From NCBI GenBank assembly GCA_902525575.1, contig CABZHU010000004.1:1-64000 (forward strand): 64,000 nucleotides of DNA, read 5' to 3'. This stretch comes from an uncultured Pelagibacteraceae bacterium (GTDB taxonomy: Bacteria > Pseudomonadota > Alphaproteobacteria > Pelagibacterales > AG-422-B15). This document shows, piece by piece, positions 39,681-49,929 of the stretch (its first letter is position 1; each line of letters begins with the position of its first letter). The notes below the pieces were generated by a model. It saw only the letters and a list, made by a program, of their open reading frames with translations. It made no database searches and was not told the origin of the DNA. Both the position numbers and the translations under genes were made by a program.

Positions 39681-40286
39681 TTGTTAAAGGATATTGTAAT
39701 AGCAAGTCATAATTCGGGAAAAGTGTCAGAAATAAAATCTTTATTAAAACCATTGGGTTATAATGTCATTTCTGCAAAAAAACTAAAAATTAACGAACCG
39801 ATTGAAAATGGTCTCACATTTGGAGAAAACTCCCTTATCAAATCAAAAAATGCTGCATTAAAATCTAAAATGCCAGCTATAGCTGATGATAGTGGCCTTT
39901 GTATTTCATCATTAAATAATGAACCTGGTATTTATTCTGCACGATGGGCGGGTAAGAGTAAAGATTTTAATATTGCAATGAAAAAAATAGAGAAGAAAAT
40001 GGAAAAAAATAATTATTTTAATAAATCAAGCAGAAAAGCTTTTTTTTGTTGTGCTTTATCAATTTACTTTCCAAACAATGTATGCAGTGTCTTTGAAGGT
40101 AGGATTTATGGACATGTCCAATTTCCCCCAAAAGGTAAGAATGGGTTTGGGTATGATCCAATTTTTGTTCCTAAAGGCTATAAAAAAACATTTGGTGAAA
40201 TGAATTTTAATTATAAAGAAAGAATAAGTCACAGAGCTATTGCTTTCAAAAAACTGTCAAATTTTTTGTATAAAATAAAAAATTAA
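39681..40286 (+). CDS. rdgB: ITP/XTP pyrophosphatase RdgB
   Basis: House-cleaning enzyme that hydrolyses dITP and XTP. IVIASHNSGKVSEIKSLL is the N-terminal nucleotide-binding motif, AIADDSGLCISSLNNEPGIYSARWAG contains the catalytic Asp pair, and GFGYDPIFVP and SHRAIAFKKL complete the site. No ATG is available; I choose TTG at 39681, just after the rph stop, over TTG at 39666. The stop overlaps the next minus-strand gene by 4 nt. Confidence 0.93.
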   Translation: MLKDIVIASHNSGKVSEIKSLLKPLGYNVISAKKLKINEPIENGLTFGENSLIKSKNAALKSKMPAIADDSGLCISSLNNEPGIYSARWAGKSKDFNIAMKKIEKKMEKNNYFNKSSRKAFFCCALSIYFPNNVCSVFEGRIYGHVQFPPKGKNGFGYDPIFVPKGYKKTFGEMNFNYKERISHRAIAFKKLSNFLYKIKN

Positions 40287-41569
40287 TTTTTAATTACAAA
40301 TTTATCACTGCCTACATGGAATATTATAGGTCTACGTTCTACTCTTCCACTTTCATTAAAACGGAACCACCCGTTTATACCTATATACCCTAGATTAGAG
40401 TGAAGAATTTCCTTCGTAATTTTCTTATGCTCCATATTTAAGCTGCTAATTAAACCTACTAAATCGTAAGCTAAAGCAGCTAATGAGTGAGGATTATTTT
40501 TGTAAATCTTTTTATACTCTTCATTAAATTTTTTTTGGGCATTTAAGTCTAAGGAAGAAAAATATGAATTCTTCATTGAAGGCTCTTTAAGTATTAATTC
40601 TTTTCCCCAAATAGAATTTCCAATGAATTTTACTTTTTTTGGGTCAACATCGTAATAGGGTAGTATTGAAATAAAATTTGTTAATTCGCTAAAAGAGCGA
40701 GCGATTATTATAATAGCTTCAAAATCTACTTCACCCAACGTATCTTTATTTCTTAATAATTTTAGTTCTTTTAGTGAAGACTCGGATTGTAATTCTTCTA
40801 GAAGTTTAATTCGATTATCTAAATCTAATTTTCTCTCATCATAATTTGAAACTTCCCTAGCTATTTTGTAATAGTCGGGATCTTCCGTTGGATAAAAAAT
40901 AAATTGTGAAGATGAATTATTATTTACATTATGGAATATGTTGATTTCATTCTTTACTTTATTTCCATATTCATTATCAGGAATTATAACTGCAAATTTA
41001 TTAATTCCTCTATTAATTGAATATTCGTAGATTCGGTTTAACTCATCTTCAATAGTTAATCCAAAAACATAGACATTACGATCACTTACTTCAGAATTAT
41101 TTGAAAATGTTATAATTGGAATATTTTGTTCATCTAAGTACTCTTTTACTTTTAAAACTTTTTTAGTAAAAATCGGACCAAGAATTAAATCAACATCATT
41201 ACTAATTAAAAATGATAGATTTTTATATAGTTGGTTTTCTTCTTCAGTGTCTACTATGTAAAATTGTAAACTTTTGTTACCAGTTTTTTCTAATGCAAAT
41301 TGTGCAGAGTCGAGTAGCGATTTGCCTATCTGATAAAATTCCCCAGACAAAGGTAAAAGTAGGCCTATTCTTAAAATCTTATCATCATTTTCTATTAAAT
41401 TTTTTTCTAGAGAATGTGTATCTTCATCTTCTTTTATAGTTTCTAGCAATTTTGTTTGATTGTGTGTTAGTGTTTTATCGTTAGTTAATTGGGTTGTTTC
41501 ACAGCTATATAATAATAAACTTAAGCAAAGAATTACTAAAATAATAAATTTATCTCTAATATAAAACAT
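40283..41569 (-). CDS. Penicillin-binding-protein activator (LpoA-like) lipoprotein
   Basis: 428 residues. The leader FIILVILCLSLLLYSC ends at a lipobox Cys, and the mature part is a type I periplasmic-binding fold (ILRIGLLLPLSGEFYQIGKSLLDSAQFAL, VDLILGPIFTKKVLKVKEYL, FAVIIPDNEYGNKVKNEI). This matches the C-terminal domain of LpoA, an outer-membrane activator of PBP1A, without its TPR half. Being divergent from rsmI with starts overlapping supports the call, as in other proteobacteria. An amino-acid ABC-binding protein is the main alternative. Confidence 0.8.
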   Translation of the reverse strand: MFYIRDKFIILVILCLSLLLYSCETTQLTNDKTLTHNQTKLLETIKEDEDTHSLEKNLIENDDKILRIGLLLPLSGEFYQIGKSLLDSAQFALEKTGNKSLQFYIVDTEEENQLYKNLSFLISNDVDLILGPIFTKKVLKVKEYLDEQNIPIITFSNNSEVSDRNVYVFGLTIEDELNRIYEYSINRGINKFAVIIPDNEYGNKVKNEINIFHNVNNNSSSQFIFYPTEDPDYYKIAREVSNYDERKLDLDNRIKLLEELQSESSLKELKLLRNKDTLGEVDFEAIIIIARSFSELTNFISILPYYDVDPKKVKFIGNSIWGKELILKEPSMKNSYFSSLDLNAQKKFNEEYKKIYKNNPHSLAALAYDLVGLISSLNMEHKKITKEILHSNLGYIGINGWFRFNESGRVERRPIIFHVGSDKFVIKN

Positions 41570-42455
41570 GCAATCTAATTTAAATTTATCTTATATTACA
41601 AAGTTATTGGAACATGAGAAACCTCAAAGTGGTCTTTATATAGTTCCCACGCCAATAGGAAATCTATCTGATATTACAATAAGGTCATTAAAAATACTTT
41701 CTTCAGTTGATTTAATAATGAGTGAAGATACTAGAGTTACAAAAAAACTTACGTCGAAATATGGAATAAAATGTAAAATACACTCATTTCATAAATTTAA
41801 TTCTAAAAATAAAATTCCTGGAATAATAAAAAAAATAAGTTCTAATTTTTCTATTGCCATAACTACAGATTCTGGAACACCACTTATTTCAGATCCTGGA
41901 GCTGACCTTGTAAAAGAATGTTTTGAAAATAATTTAAGTGTATTTTCTTTACCAGGTCCATCAGCACCAATAGCGAGCTTAGTTCTAGCAGCTTTTCAAT
42001 CAGAAAATTTTACCTTTAGAGGTTTTTTTCCAAAAGAAAAAAAGAAAATAGAGAGCCAATTAGCAAGATTTAATCGAAGTGACTGTCCAGAAATATATTT
42101 TGAATCACCAAAGAGAATTATCAAAACATTAAATTCAATATTAGAACTAAGTGGTGATTGCAAAATAACATTTGTTAGGGAATTAACAAAAAAATACGAG
42201 GAAATTATTAATACAAATATTTCTGACCTTTTAAAGAAAATAAGTTTAAAAGAAAAAATATTGGGTGAGATAACATTTATTATTGAACCAATAATGGTCA
42301 AAATTACTAAACTTTCTGACGAAGAAATAATAAAAACTGGTAATAGCTTATTAAATAAAGGTATGAATATCTCTGAGGTATCGCGTCTTATGTCAAAAGA
42401 TTTGAGTATATCTAAAAGGGATATTTATCAGTTATTAATAAAAAATAGGAAATAA
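41568..42455 (+). CDS. rsmI: 16S rRNA (cytidine-2'-O) methyltransferase RsmI
   Basis: SAM-dependent 2'-O-methylation of C1402 in 16S rRNA. The tetrapyrrole-methylase fold begins LYIVPTPIGNLSDITIRSLKIL, with SEDTRVTKKL and TDSGTPLISDPGADLV as signature motifs and LPGPSAPIASLVLA. 295 residues. It starts back-to-back with the LpoA-like gene (2-nt overlap of starts), so the two promoters lie within each other's coding sequence. Confidence 0.95.
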   Translation: MQSNLNLSYITKLLEHEKPQSGLYIVPTPIGNLSDITIRSLKILSSVDLIMSEDTRVTKKLTSKYGIKCKIHSFHKFNSKNKIPGIIKKISSNFSIAITTDSGTPLISDPGADLVKECFENNLSVFSLPGPSAPIASLVLAAFQSENFTFRGFFPKEKKKIESQLARFNRSDCPEIYFESPKRIIKTLNSILELSGDCKITFVRELTKKYEEIINTNISDLLKKISLKEKILGEITFIIEPIMVKITKLSDEEIIKTGNSLLNKGMNISEVSRLMSKDLSISKRDIYQLLIKNRK

Positions 42456-42480
42456 TATAAAATTAATATAATTTTGAATT

Positions 42481-43068
42481 ATGACACTTAATAAATTTTC
42501 AATTCTCTCTATTTTGTCAGTAATTATATTTATACTAACAAATTGTTCTATACCAGTTGCAACAGGAGTAGCAGTAAAGGGAGTAACAGTTTCAAATTCT
42601 GATCGAAGTATAGGAGAGTTTGTTGATGATGTGTTAATTAAAACTGTTTTAAAAAATTCTTATTTTGATCAAAGCGAAAAAATATTTTTTAATGTTGATG
42701 TGGAGGTTTCTCAAGGAAGAGTATTGTTGACCGGAACTGTTGACAATATAGATTTAAGAATAGAGGCTACACGCATTGCATGGGGAGTAAAAGGAGTAAA
42801 AACTGTTATTAATGAGATTCAGATAAGTCAAAGTGACAGTATATTTAATTTTGCAGACGATTTAGTTATTAGTACAAAAGTCTTGGCCAAATTAATGCTT
42901 GATGAAGAAATTAATTCTTTAAATTATAACATCGAAACTGTTAATAAAATTGTATATATAATTGGGATCTCAAGATCGAGTGATGAAAAGCAAAAAGCTA
43001 TAGAACTAGCTAAAGAGGTATTTGGAGTTGAGGAAGTAGTTGACTATATAACCATCAAATCTGAATAG
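42481..43068 (+). CDS. BON-domain lipoprotein (DolP/YraP-like)
   Basis: 195 residues. The N-terminal hydrophobic leader ends in a lipobox-like LTNC, and two BON domains follow (about residues 45-115 and 125-195), each with the pattern exemplified by VSQGRVLLTGTVDNIDLRIEATRIAWGVKGVKTVINEI. DolP proteins bind acidic phospholipid at the outer membrane and support envelope integrity. Position after rsmI and the LpoA-like gene fits the yraL-yraM-yraP cluster of other proteobacteria, without yraN and diaA. Confidence 0.87.
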   Translation: MTLNKFSILSILSVIIFILTNCSIPVATGVAVKGVTVSNSDRSIGEFVDDVLIKTVLKNSYFDQSEKIFFNVDVEVSQGRVLLTGTVDNIDLRIEATRIAWGVKGVKTVINEIQISQSDSIFNFADDLVISTKVLAKLMLDEEINSLNYNIETVNKIVYIIGISRSSDEKQKAIELAKEVFGVEEVVDYITIKSE

Positions 43069-43078
43069 GAATTAGTTT

Positions 43079-44005
43079 ATGAAATTCGGTTTCCAAATAG
43101 ATCCTATACATACACTTAATCATAATACTGACAGCACTTTGCCAATGATATTTGAGTCGCAAAAAAGAAAAAATAGAAATTTTATTTTCTCTCCGAGGTC
43201 GCTTACATTTAAAAAAAATACCTTATATGCACTAGCAAATGAAATTCAATTCAAGAATAATAAATTGAGTAGTTACAATATAAGCAGTGAAAAAATATTA
43301 AATTTAAATTCATTAAATTGTATTTTTATTCGTCAAGACCCACCTTATAATATGGAGTACATATCCTCAATGCATTTACTAGAGCAACTGGATCCAAAAA
43401 CTAGATTAGTTAACAGTCCAGCAGGCATACGTAATGCTCCAGAAAAATTACTAATGTTGAAATTTAAAGATATCATTCCTCCAACTTTAATAACCAGATC
43501 TAGGAAAGAAATAGATCTTTTCATGAGCAACTGTAAGAAATCTGTTATTAAGCCTCTTTACGGCAATGGAGGACAAGGTATTTTTTTATTAGATAAGAAC
43601 GATAAAAATTATAATCAAATTATCGAGAAGTTTATAGATGAAGATAGTGTTCCTTTCATAGTACAAAAGTTTCTGCCAGAAATAATAAAGGGTGATAAAA
43701 GAATTATACTCATTAACGGCGAGCCTGTTGCAGCATTAAAAAGAATTCCTAAAACAAATGAGTTTAGATCAAATATTCATGTAGGAGGAAATACTAAGGC
43801 AGTGAGACTCTCAAAAAATGACAGAAAAATATGCAGTATTATCAAAGAAACTTTAATAAACGAAAAGTTGTTCTTCGTCGGTATTGATGTAATAGGAAAT
43901 TATCTTACAGAAATAAATGTTACTTCACCAACTTGTATCCAAGAGATTAATAAACTTCATAAGATTGACGTTGCAAAAATTATTTTTGACAAATTAGATC
44001 AGTAA
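43079..44005 (+). CDS. gshB: Glutathione synthetase
   Basis: ATP-grasp ligase joining gamma-glutamylcysteine and glycine. The N-terminus MKFGFQIDPIHTLNHNTDST is typical, with FIRQDPPYNMEYI, VIKPLYGNGGQGIFLL (nucleotide-binding loop) and TEINVTSPTCIQEI at the C-terminus. 308 residues. It lies 10 nt after the BON lipoprotein gene. Confidence 0.95.
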   Translation: MKFGFQIDPIHTLNHNTDSTLPMIFESQKRKNRNFIFSPRSLTFKKNTLYALANEIQFKNNKLSSYNISSEKILNLNSLNCIFIRQDPPYNMEYISSMHLLEQLDPKTRLVNSPAGIRNAPEKLLMLKFKDIIPPTLITRSRKEIDLFMSNCKKSVIKPLYGNGGQGIFLLDKNDKNYNQIIEKFIDEDSVPFIVQKFLPEIIKGDKRIILINGEPVAALKRIPKTNEFRSNIHVGGNTKAVRLSKNDRKICSIIKETLINEKLFFVGIDVIGNYLTEINVTSPTCIQEINKLHKIDVAKIIFDKLDQ

Positions 44006-44023
44006 TTATTACTTTAATATTGT

Positions 44024-44986
44024 ATGAGTATCAGAGCAAGAATATTAAATTACGCATTAAAAAAATATGTAAAGAAAGTTCAACCACCATTTGAAGATCG
44101 TTCTTATCTTGAAGCAAGAAAAATGATGAATCAAAAAGGCTATGAAGATACAAAGAGTTCAATTGTAAATACCAGTTTACAAAAACTTATATTTAATAAA
44201 AAAATTTCTAAAATTCAAACAAATGAGATTTATCTAAAAAATATTAGAACACTTTCATTTGATCATGAAGAATTAAGTAATGACAAATGTATACTTTATT
44301 TTCACGGAGGTGGATATATTGCTGGCTCTCCTGAAACCCATCAAAATCTCTTATCAAGTGTAGCTGAAAAATCTAATTTGAAAGTCTATGCAATAGATTA
44401 TGCTCTTGCTCCTGAGAACCCTTTTCCAGCTGCATTAAATGATGCTGTGGAAAGTTATAAATGTTTATTAAGAATGGGGTATAAGAGTCAAAATATATTT
44501 ATAGGAGGTGACTCTGCGGGGGGAAATTTATCAATAGTCACTATATTAAAACTTCAAGAACTTAATAAACCTTTACCATCAAAAGTTTTTCTACTGTCTC
44601 CTTGGGCTGACTTAACTGGAGAAGGCAGCAGCATTAGAGACAATTCAATGTCTGATCCTTATTTGTCTTATGATGACTGGCTTAATACTGCTAAATCAAT
44701 GAAAAAAACTGTTGAAGAGTGGTATGCTCCAAACCAGGACTGTAGGAATCCCTTTATATCACCTGTATTCGCAAATTTTAAAAATTTCCCTCGAACACTT
44801 ATCCAGGTAAGTAATATTGAAATATTATTCAGTGACTCGATTGCAATTTCAAAAAATCTTAAACATAACAATAACGGAGTAAAACTGAGTATCTATGAAA
44901 ATCTACCTCATGTTTGGCAAATTTTTGGATTTTTACCAGAATCAAAAAAAGCAATTAAAGAAATTTCAAATTTCTTAAAAAACTAA
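44024..44986 (+). CDS. Alpha/beta-hydrolase esterase of the hormone-sensitive-lipase family
   Basis: 320 residues. The oxyanion motif YFHGGGYIAGSPETH and the nucleophile elbow GGDSAGGNL are diagnostic for family IV esterases. DYALAPENPFPAALNDAVESY is another shared block, and the catalytic Asp and His probably lie near the C-terminus (NIEILFSDS, LPHVWQIF). Cytoplasmic, with no signal peptide. Substrate unknown. The stop overlaps the maeB stop by 4 nt. Confidence 0.9.
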   Translation: MSIRARILNYALKKYVKKVQPPFEDRSYLEARKMMNQKGYEDTKSSIVNTSLQKLIFNKKISKIQTNEIYLKNIRTLSFDHEELSNDKCILYFHGGGYIAGSPETHQNLLSSVAEKSNLKVYAIDYALAPENPFPAALNDAVESYKCLLRMGYKSQNIFIGGDSAGGNLSIVTILKLQELNKPLPSKVFLLSPWADLTGEGSSIRDNSMSDPYLSYDDWLNTAKSMKKTVEEWYAPNQDCRNPFISPVFANFKNFPRTLIQVSNIEILFSDSIAISKNLKHNNNGVKLSIYENLPHVWQIFGFLPESKKAIKEISNFLKN

Positions 44987-47268
44987 TTTTTAAAAGCCGC
45001 AAGTGCTGCAAGATTAACAATGTCAGATACATTTGCCCCCAAAGGAGCTATTTGAATACTCTCTTTAAATCCGACAAGATAAGGACCAACTAGGTTCCCA
45101 CCACCTAATTCTTGTAGCATTTTAGTGGAAATACTGGCACTGTGAATTGCTGGCATAATTAGAAGATTGGCAGGACCAGAAAGTTTGCAAAATGGATACA
45201 AGTCCATCAGGTTTTCATTCAAGGCAGTATTTGCTCCCATTTCGCCGTCATATTCAAAATCAAGTTTTCTTTCATCAAGTATTTTAATGGCATCTCTCAT
45301 ATAAACTGAGCGTTCAGTAAAAGGTTTGCCAAAATTTGAATAAGAAACCAAAGCCGCTCTTGGTTCAATGCCAAATATTTCTTTCACAACTTCAGCACTC
45401 TCTTGAGTTATATTAGCAAGTTGTGCAGCGTTGGGCATGTCATGAACATTCGAGTCAGCAACAAATATGGTCCTTCCATTACATAACATAACAGTCATAC
45501 CTAGAATTGTTTTATTAGGAATAGGATCCAATACATATTCTATACTTTCTAGAGAAGCAGCAAAACTTCTTGTCAGACCGCAAACCATTGCATCAGCTTC
45601 ATTAAGCGATACCATACATGCAGCAAAAACATTTCTTTCTTTAGTAAGCAGATCTAGGCAATCTTTTCTTAAAAAACCTTTTCTTTGTAGTCTGTTATAA
45701 ATGTGTTCAGCGTACCTATCGTGTTCAGTTTTATTTCTGGTACTATGAATTTCTATCTTATCAAAAAAATCAAGTCCCATTTCTTTCATTTTACTTTTTA
45801 TTATTTCTTCCCTGCCAATTAGTATTGGTGTTCCCATTCCATTATTCAGGAATATAACAGAAGCTCTAATAATGTCTTCCTCTTCACCTTCTGTAAAGAT
45901 CACACGTTTGGGATTTTCTTTTACTTCTTGAAATATTTTTTGTAATAACCCAGCTGATGGATTAAGTCTCGCTGATAGCTCATTAGAATATCTGTCCATA
46001 TCAACAATTGCTTTACGCGCTACTCCAGTATCCATAGCTGCTTTGGCAACTGAGGGTGGAACTTTACTTATTAATCGAGGATCAAATGGAGAAGGTATTA
46101 TATAATCAGGACCATATTGTGGGCGCTTCCCAGGGTAAGCATTTGCAACTTCATCAGGTACATCCTCTTTTGCTAAGTCGGCTATTGCTTTTGCAGCAGC
46201 TATCTTCATTTCCAGATTAATTGTGGTAGCTCTAACATCTAACGCTCCTCTAAATATGTATGGAAATCCTAAAACATTATTTACCTGATTTGGATAGTCG
46301 GATCTTCCAGTTGCAATTATTGCATCAGATCTACATTCTTTTACATCTTCGGGAGTAATTTCAGGTTCAGGATTTGCCATAGCAAAAATAATCGGATTAT
46401 CAGCCATTGATAAAGCCATTTTTTGACTGATTATATTCCCGACTGATAAACCAAAAAAAATATCTGCACCAACTAGTGCATCCTCTAATGTTCTGCAATC
46501 AGTTTTTATTGCATGGGCAGATTTCCACTGATTCATATTTTCTTTTCTTTCTGAGTGAATAACGCCCTTTGTATCACAAAGTATTGCATTATTGTTGGGC
46601 ATTCCCATTGCCTTAAGAAGTTCTAAACACGCTATACCAGCAGCTCCTGCACCATTAACAACAATTTTAGCTTCGCTTATTTTTTTCCCACTAAGGTCTA
46701 ATGCATTTAGAAGAGCTGCTGTAGATATTATGGCTGTACCATGTTGGTCATCATGAAATATTGGAATATCCATTAGCTCTCTTAACGTGTCTTCAATAAT
46801 GAAGCACTCAGGAGCTTTAATGTCTTCTAAATTTATTCCACCAAAAGATGGACCCAAATATTTAACAGAATTTATGAACTCATCTGCATTTTCAGTATCA
46901 ATTTCAAGATCAATTGAATCAATGTCAGAAAACCTTTTAAACAATACAGATTTTCCTTCCATCACAGGTTTTGAAGCATGCGCGCCTAAATTACCAAGAC
47001 CAAGAATAGCTGTTCCATTTGATACTACAGCAACAATATTGCCCTTACTCGTATAGTCATAGATTGCACTGGTGTCTTCTGCAATTGCATTAACTGGCGC
47101 TGCAACTCCAGGTGAATAAGCTAAAGATAAGTCCCTTTGTGTTTCAAGAGGCTTAGTCGCTTTAATCTCAATTTTTCCTGGCTTCCCCTGAGCATGAAAA
47201 ACTAAAGCTTCTTTCTCACTAAAATGTTCTGCTCTATCTTTTTTCTTCATAAATCCCTTTTTGGCCAT
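44983..47268 (-). CDS. maeB: NADP-dependent malic enzyme with phosphotransacetylase-like domain
   Basis: Oxidative decarboxylation of malate to pyruvate, supplying NADPH. Residues 1-420 are the malic enzyme part (SLAYSPGVAAPVNAIAED, IPIFHDDQHGTAIISTAALLNAL, VVNGAGAAGIACLELL). Residues about 430-761 resemble phosphotransacetylase (RVIFTEGEEEDIIRASVIFLNNG, LIMPAIHSASISTKML), believed to be regulatory and to sense acetyl-CoA. The 761 residues match E. coli MaeB. Single-gene unit facing the esterase. Confidence 0.96.
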   Translation of the reverse strand: MAKKGFMKKKDRAEHFSEKEALVFHAQGKPGKIEIKATKPLETQRDLSLAYSPGVAAPVNAIAEDTSAIYDYTSKGNIVAVVSNGTAILGLGNLGAHASKPVMEGKSVLFKRFSDIDSIDLEIDTENADEFINSVKYLGPSFGGINLEDIKAPECFIIEDTLRELMDIPIFHDDQHGTAIISTAALLNALDLSGKKISEAKIVVNGAGAAGIACLELLKAMGMPNNNAILCDTKGVIHSERKENMNQWKSAHAIKTDCRTLEDALVGADIFFGLSVGNIISQKMALSMADNPIIFAMANPEPEITPEDVKECRSDAIIATGRSDYPNQVNNVLGFPYIFRGALDVRATTINLEMKIAAAKAIADLAKEDVPDEVANAYPGKRPQYGPDYIIPSPFDPRLISKVPPSVAKAAMDTGVARKAIVDMDRYSNELSARLNPSAGLLQKIFQEVKENPKRVIFTEGEEEDIIRASVIFLNNGMGTPILIGREEIIKSKMKEMGLDFFDKIEIHSTRNKTEHDRYAEHIYNRLQRKGFLRKDCLDLLTKERNVFAACMVSLNEADAMVCGLTRSFAASLESIEYVLDPIPNKTILGMTVMLCNGRTIFVADSNVHDMPNAAQLANITQESAEVVKEIFGIEPRAALVSYSNFGKPFTERSVYMRDAIKILDERKLDFEYDGEMGANTALNENLMDLYPFCKLSGPANLLIMPAIHSASISTKMLQELGGGNLVGPYLVGFKESIQIAPLGANVSDIVNLAALAAFKN

Positions 47269-47374
47269 TTATATAGGTTTTTATCTGTGTTTCAAATTCA
47301 AAAACTATAAAATGGGAATGCGTACTTAATTTTGACGATATTTAGATGAAAATAGATTAATAAACAACAATTAT

Positions 47375-48913
47375 ATGAATGTAATAAAATCATCATTTAT
47401 CTATTCTTTTTTTACATCCGTAAGCCGAGTATTTGGTTTCCTAAGAGATATCTTGATTGCAAATTTTTTAGGTACAGGAATATTTGCAGATATTTTTTTT
47501 GTAGCCTTTCGTTTTCCAAATACATTTCGCAGAATATTTTCAGAAGGGGCAGTAAATTCTGCATTCGTACCAGTTTACTCAAAGTTGATAAGTGAAAAGT
47601 TTTTGGAAGATGCAAAAAAATTTGCTGGAAATATCATTGTTATTTTTACAACCATAACAGTCATTATTGTCATTATTATTGAGATATTCATGCCAACTTT
47701 TATTTTATTCTTGGCACCAGGTTTTGCCTTGAACGATGAAAAGCTGGACGAACTAATTAATACATCAAGAATTATATTTCCTTTTCTTGTCATAATTAGT
47801 ATTGGATCAATTTATTCATCTATTCTCAATGCAAATAATAAATTTGCCTTGTCAGCTTCGCTTCCAATAATTTTAAATCTCTTCATGATATTGGGAATAC
47901 TATATGCTTATGTAACGAGTAATAATTTTTTACTTTATTTATCGTGGTCTGTAATCATTGGAGGTATAATTCAAATAATTTTTTTAATAGCTTCACTAAA
48001 AAATAATAAAATAGAGATAACTTATTTTTCTCCACTAATTACAACAAACACAAAACGTTTCCTTAGTTTATTTTCTACAAGTTTTTTTTCCTCAGGTCTA
48101 CTTCAGATAAATATTTTTATAGGAACTATAATTGCTTCATATGAAACTGGTGCAATTTCGTATTTATATTATGCAGATAGAATATATCAATTACCTCTAG
48201 CATTGATTGGAATTGCAATTGGAATTGCTTTGCTGCCATCAATCTCAAAAAAAATTCAGAAGAATTCAAAAGCTGAGGTTTATAATACAATCGAGGAGAC
48301 TACTAAATTTGCCGTATTATTATCACTTCCTGCAGCTGTTGGTATTTTTATTCTGCCAGAACTGATAGTTCGCATACTGTTTGAGCGAGGTGAATTTAAT
48401 ATTGAATCGACAGCGCTTACAGCTCAGGCACTAAAATTTTACAGTATAGGCTTGGTTGCATTTATATTAATGAAAATTTTTACACCAATTTTTTTCGCAT
48501 ATGAAAATGTTAAGCCAACACTTTATGTAACTTTTTTTAATTTAGTTTTGAATACAGTATTGAGTATAATACTCTTTATTTATATAGGTTTTGTAGGAAT
48601 TGCGATTGCAACAAGTATTTCAGCGTGGATAAGCGTGTTTGTTCTTTATTATTACCTTCAAAAAAATTGTTATTTTATTTTTAGTTCAAAAATAATTAAA
48701 CCAACAATCTTAGTCTTGTTAGCTTCTTTTATTATAGGAATATATATTTATTTCTTTAAAGATTATTTTGATGAAATATTTATTAGCTTTTATCTTGGAG
48801 AGACTTTTTTTCTTTTATTTTTAGTCCTTTCTTCAATACTACTTTACTTATTTATAATATCCTTTTACAAGCCTTTTTCGTATACTGAAATTAAAAAAGT
48901 TTTTAACAAATGA
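47375..48913 (+). CDS. murJ: Lipid II flippase MurJ
   Basis: Polytopic inner-membrane protein (512 residues, about 14 hydrophobic segments) that flips lipid II for peptidoglycan synthesis. The N-terminal part SRVFGFLRDILIANFLGTGIFADIFFVAFRFPNTFRRIFSEGAVNSAFVPVY is the strongly conserved MurJ start. RILFERGEFN is another signature. The start lies 106 nt from divergent maeB, and the 3' end overlaps trpS by 4 nt. Confidence 0.96.
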   Translation: MNVIKSSFIYSFFTSVSRVFGFLRDILIANFLGTGIFADIFFVAFRFPNTFRRIFSEGAVNSAFVPVYSKLISEKFLEDAKKFAGNIIVIFTTITVIIVIIIEIFMPTFILFLAPGFALNDEKLDELINTSRIIFPFLVIISIGSIYSSILNANNKFALSASLPIILNLFMILGILYAYVTSNNFLLYLSWSVIIGGIIQIIFLIASLKNNKIEITYFSPLITTNTKRFLSLFSTSFFSSGLLQINIFIGTIIASYETGAISYLYYADRIYQLPLALIGIAIGIALLPSISKKIQKNSKAEVYNTIEETTKFAVLLSLPAAVGIFILPELIVRILFERGEFNIESTALTAQALKFYSIGLVAFILMKIFTPIFFAYENVKPTLYVTFFNLVLNTVLSIILFIYIGFVGIAIATSISAWISVFVLYYYLQKNCYFIFSSKIIKPTILVLLASFIIGIYIYFFKDYFDEIFISFYLGETFFLLFLVLSSILLYLFIISFYKPFSYTEIKKVFNK

Positions 48914-49929
48914 AAAATATAAACAAAATAGTACTCTCCGGAGTTCAACCAACTGGAGGCTTACATATCGGTAATTATTTAGGAGCAATAAAAAATTTTG
49001 TATCAATGCAAACTGAATATGACTGTTTTTTTTGTGTAGTTGATCTTCATGCAATTACAGTAAAACAAGATCCAAAGCTTCTTAAAAATAACACTTACGA
49101 GGTAGTAGCAACTTATTTAGCTTCAGGAATTGATCCTGTCAAAAGTGTAATTTTTAATCAGAGTAATGTTTCGTCTCATTCAGAACTGACTTGGATATTT
49201 AATTGCATCACAAGAATGGGCTGGCTCAACAGAATGACACAATTTAAAGATAAGGCAGGTAAAGATAAAGAGAATGCTAGCTCAGGACTTTTTATTTACC
49301 CCAATTTAATGGCTGCCGATATATTACTTTACAAAGCAACACATGTTCCAGTTGGTGATGATCAAAAGCAGCACTTAGAATTAACAAGAGATATAGCCCA
49401 AAAATTTAATCGTGATTATGAATGTGATGGTTTTTTTCCAATCCCTGAACCAATAATAGATAAAAATATCTCCAGAATAATGTCTCTCAAAAATGGAGAA
49501 CAAAAAATGAGTAAGTCTGATCCATCAGATTATTCAAGAATCAGCTTAACTGATAGCGCTGATCAGATAGAAAAAAAAATAAAAAAAGCTAAAACTGCTG
49601 ACACACTTATGCCAGACAATAATGAGGATGTATCAAAATTACTTGAAGTTAATAACTTATTAAATATATTTTCAGGTTTTTCAGAAATAGATAAATCTGA
49701 ACTAATTGAAAAATATAAAGGACAGAACTTTTCAAATTTTAAAAATAATCTTGCTGAAGTAATAATTGAGCACATTAAACCTATATCAAAAGAAATAGAT
49801 AAATTAATGAGTGATAAAGCTTATTTGAATCAAATAATTTCAAGTGGAGCTGAAAAAGCTTCAGAGAAAGCGAATGTTACAATTAAAGAAGTATATGATA
49901 TAGTTGGATTTGTTAGAAATGAGACATAG
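48910..49929 (+). CDS. trpS: Tryptophanyl-tRNA synthetase
   Basis: Class I synthetase charging tRNA-Trp. The N-terminus VLSGVQPTGGLHIGNYLGAIKN holds the HIGH variant HIGN; DLHAITVKQDP and the KMSKS loop KMSKSDPSD are clear. 339 residues, normal. It overlaps murJ upstream (ATGA) and the stress-protein gene downstream by 11 nt. Confidence 0.97.
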   Translation: MKNINKIVLSGVQPTGGLHIGNYLGAIKNFVSMQTEYDCFFCVVDLHAITVKQDPKLLKNNTYEVVATYLASGIDPVKSVIFNQSNVSSHSELTWIFNCITRMGWLNRMTQFKDKAGKDKENASSGLFIYPNLMAADILLYKATHVPVGDDQKQHLELTRDIAQKFNRDYECDGFFPIPEPIIDKNISRIMSLKNGEQKMSKSDPSDYSRISLTDSADQIEKKIKKAKTADTLMPDNNEDVSKLLEVNNLLNIFSGFSEIDKSELIEKYKGQNFSNFKNNLAEVIIEHIKPISKEIDKLMSDKAYLNQIISSGAEKASEKANVTIKEVYDIVGFVRNET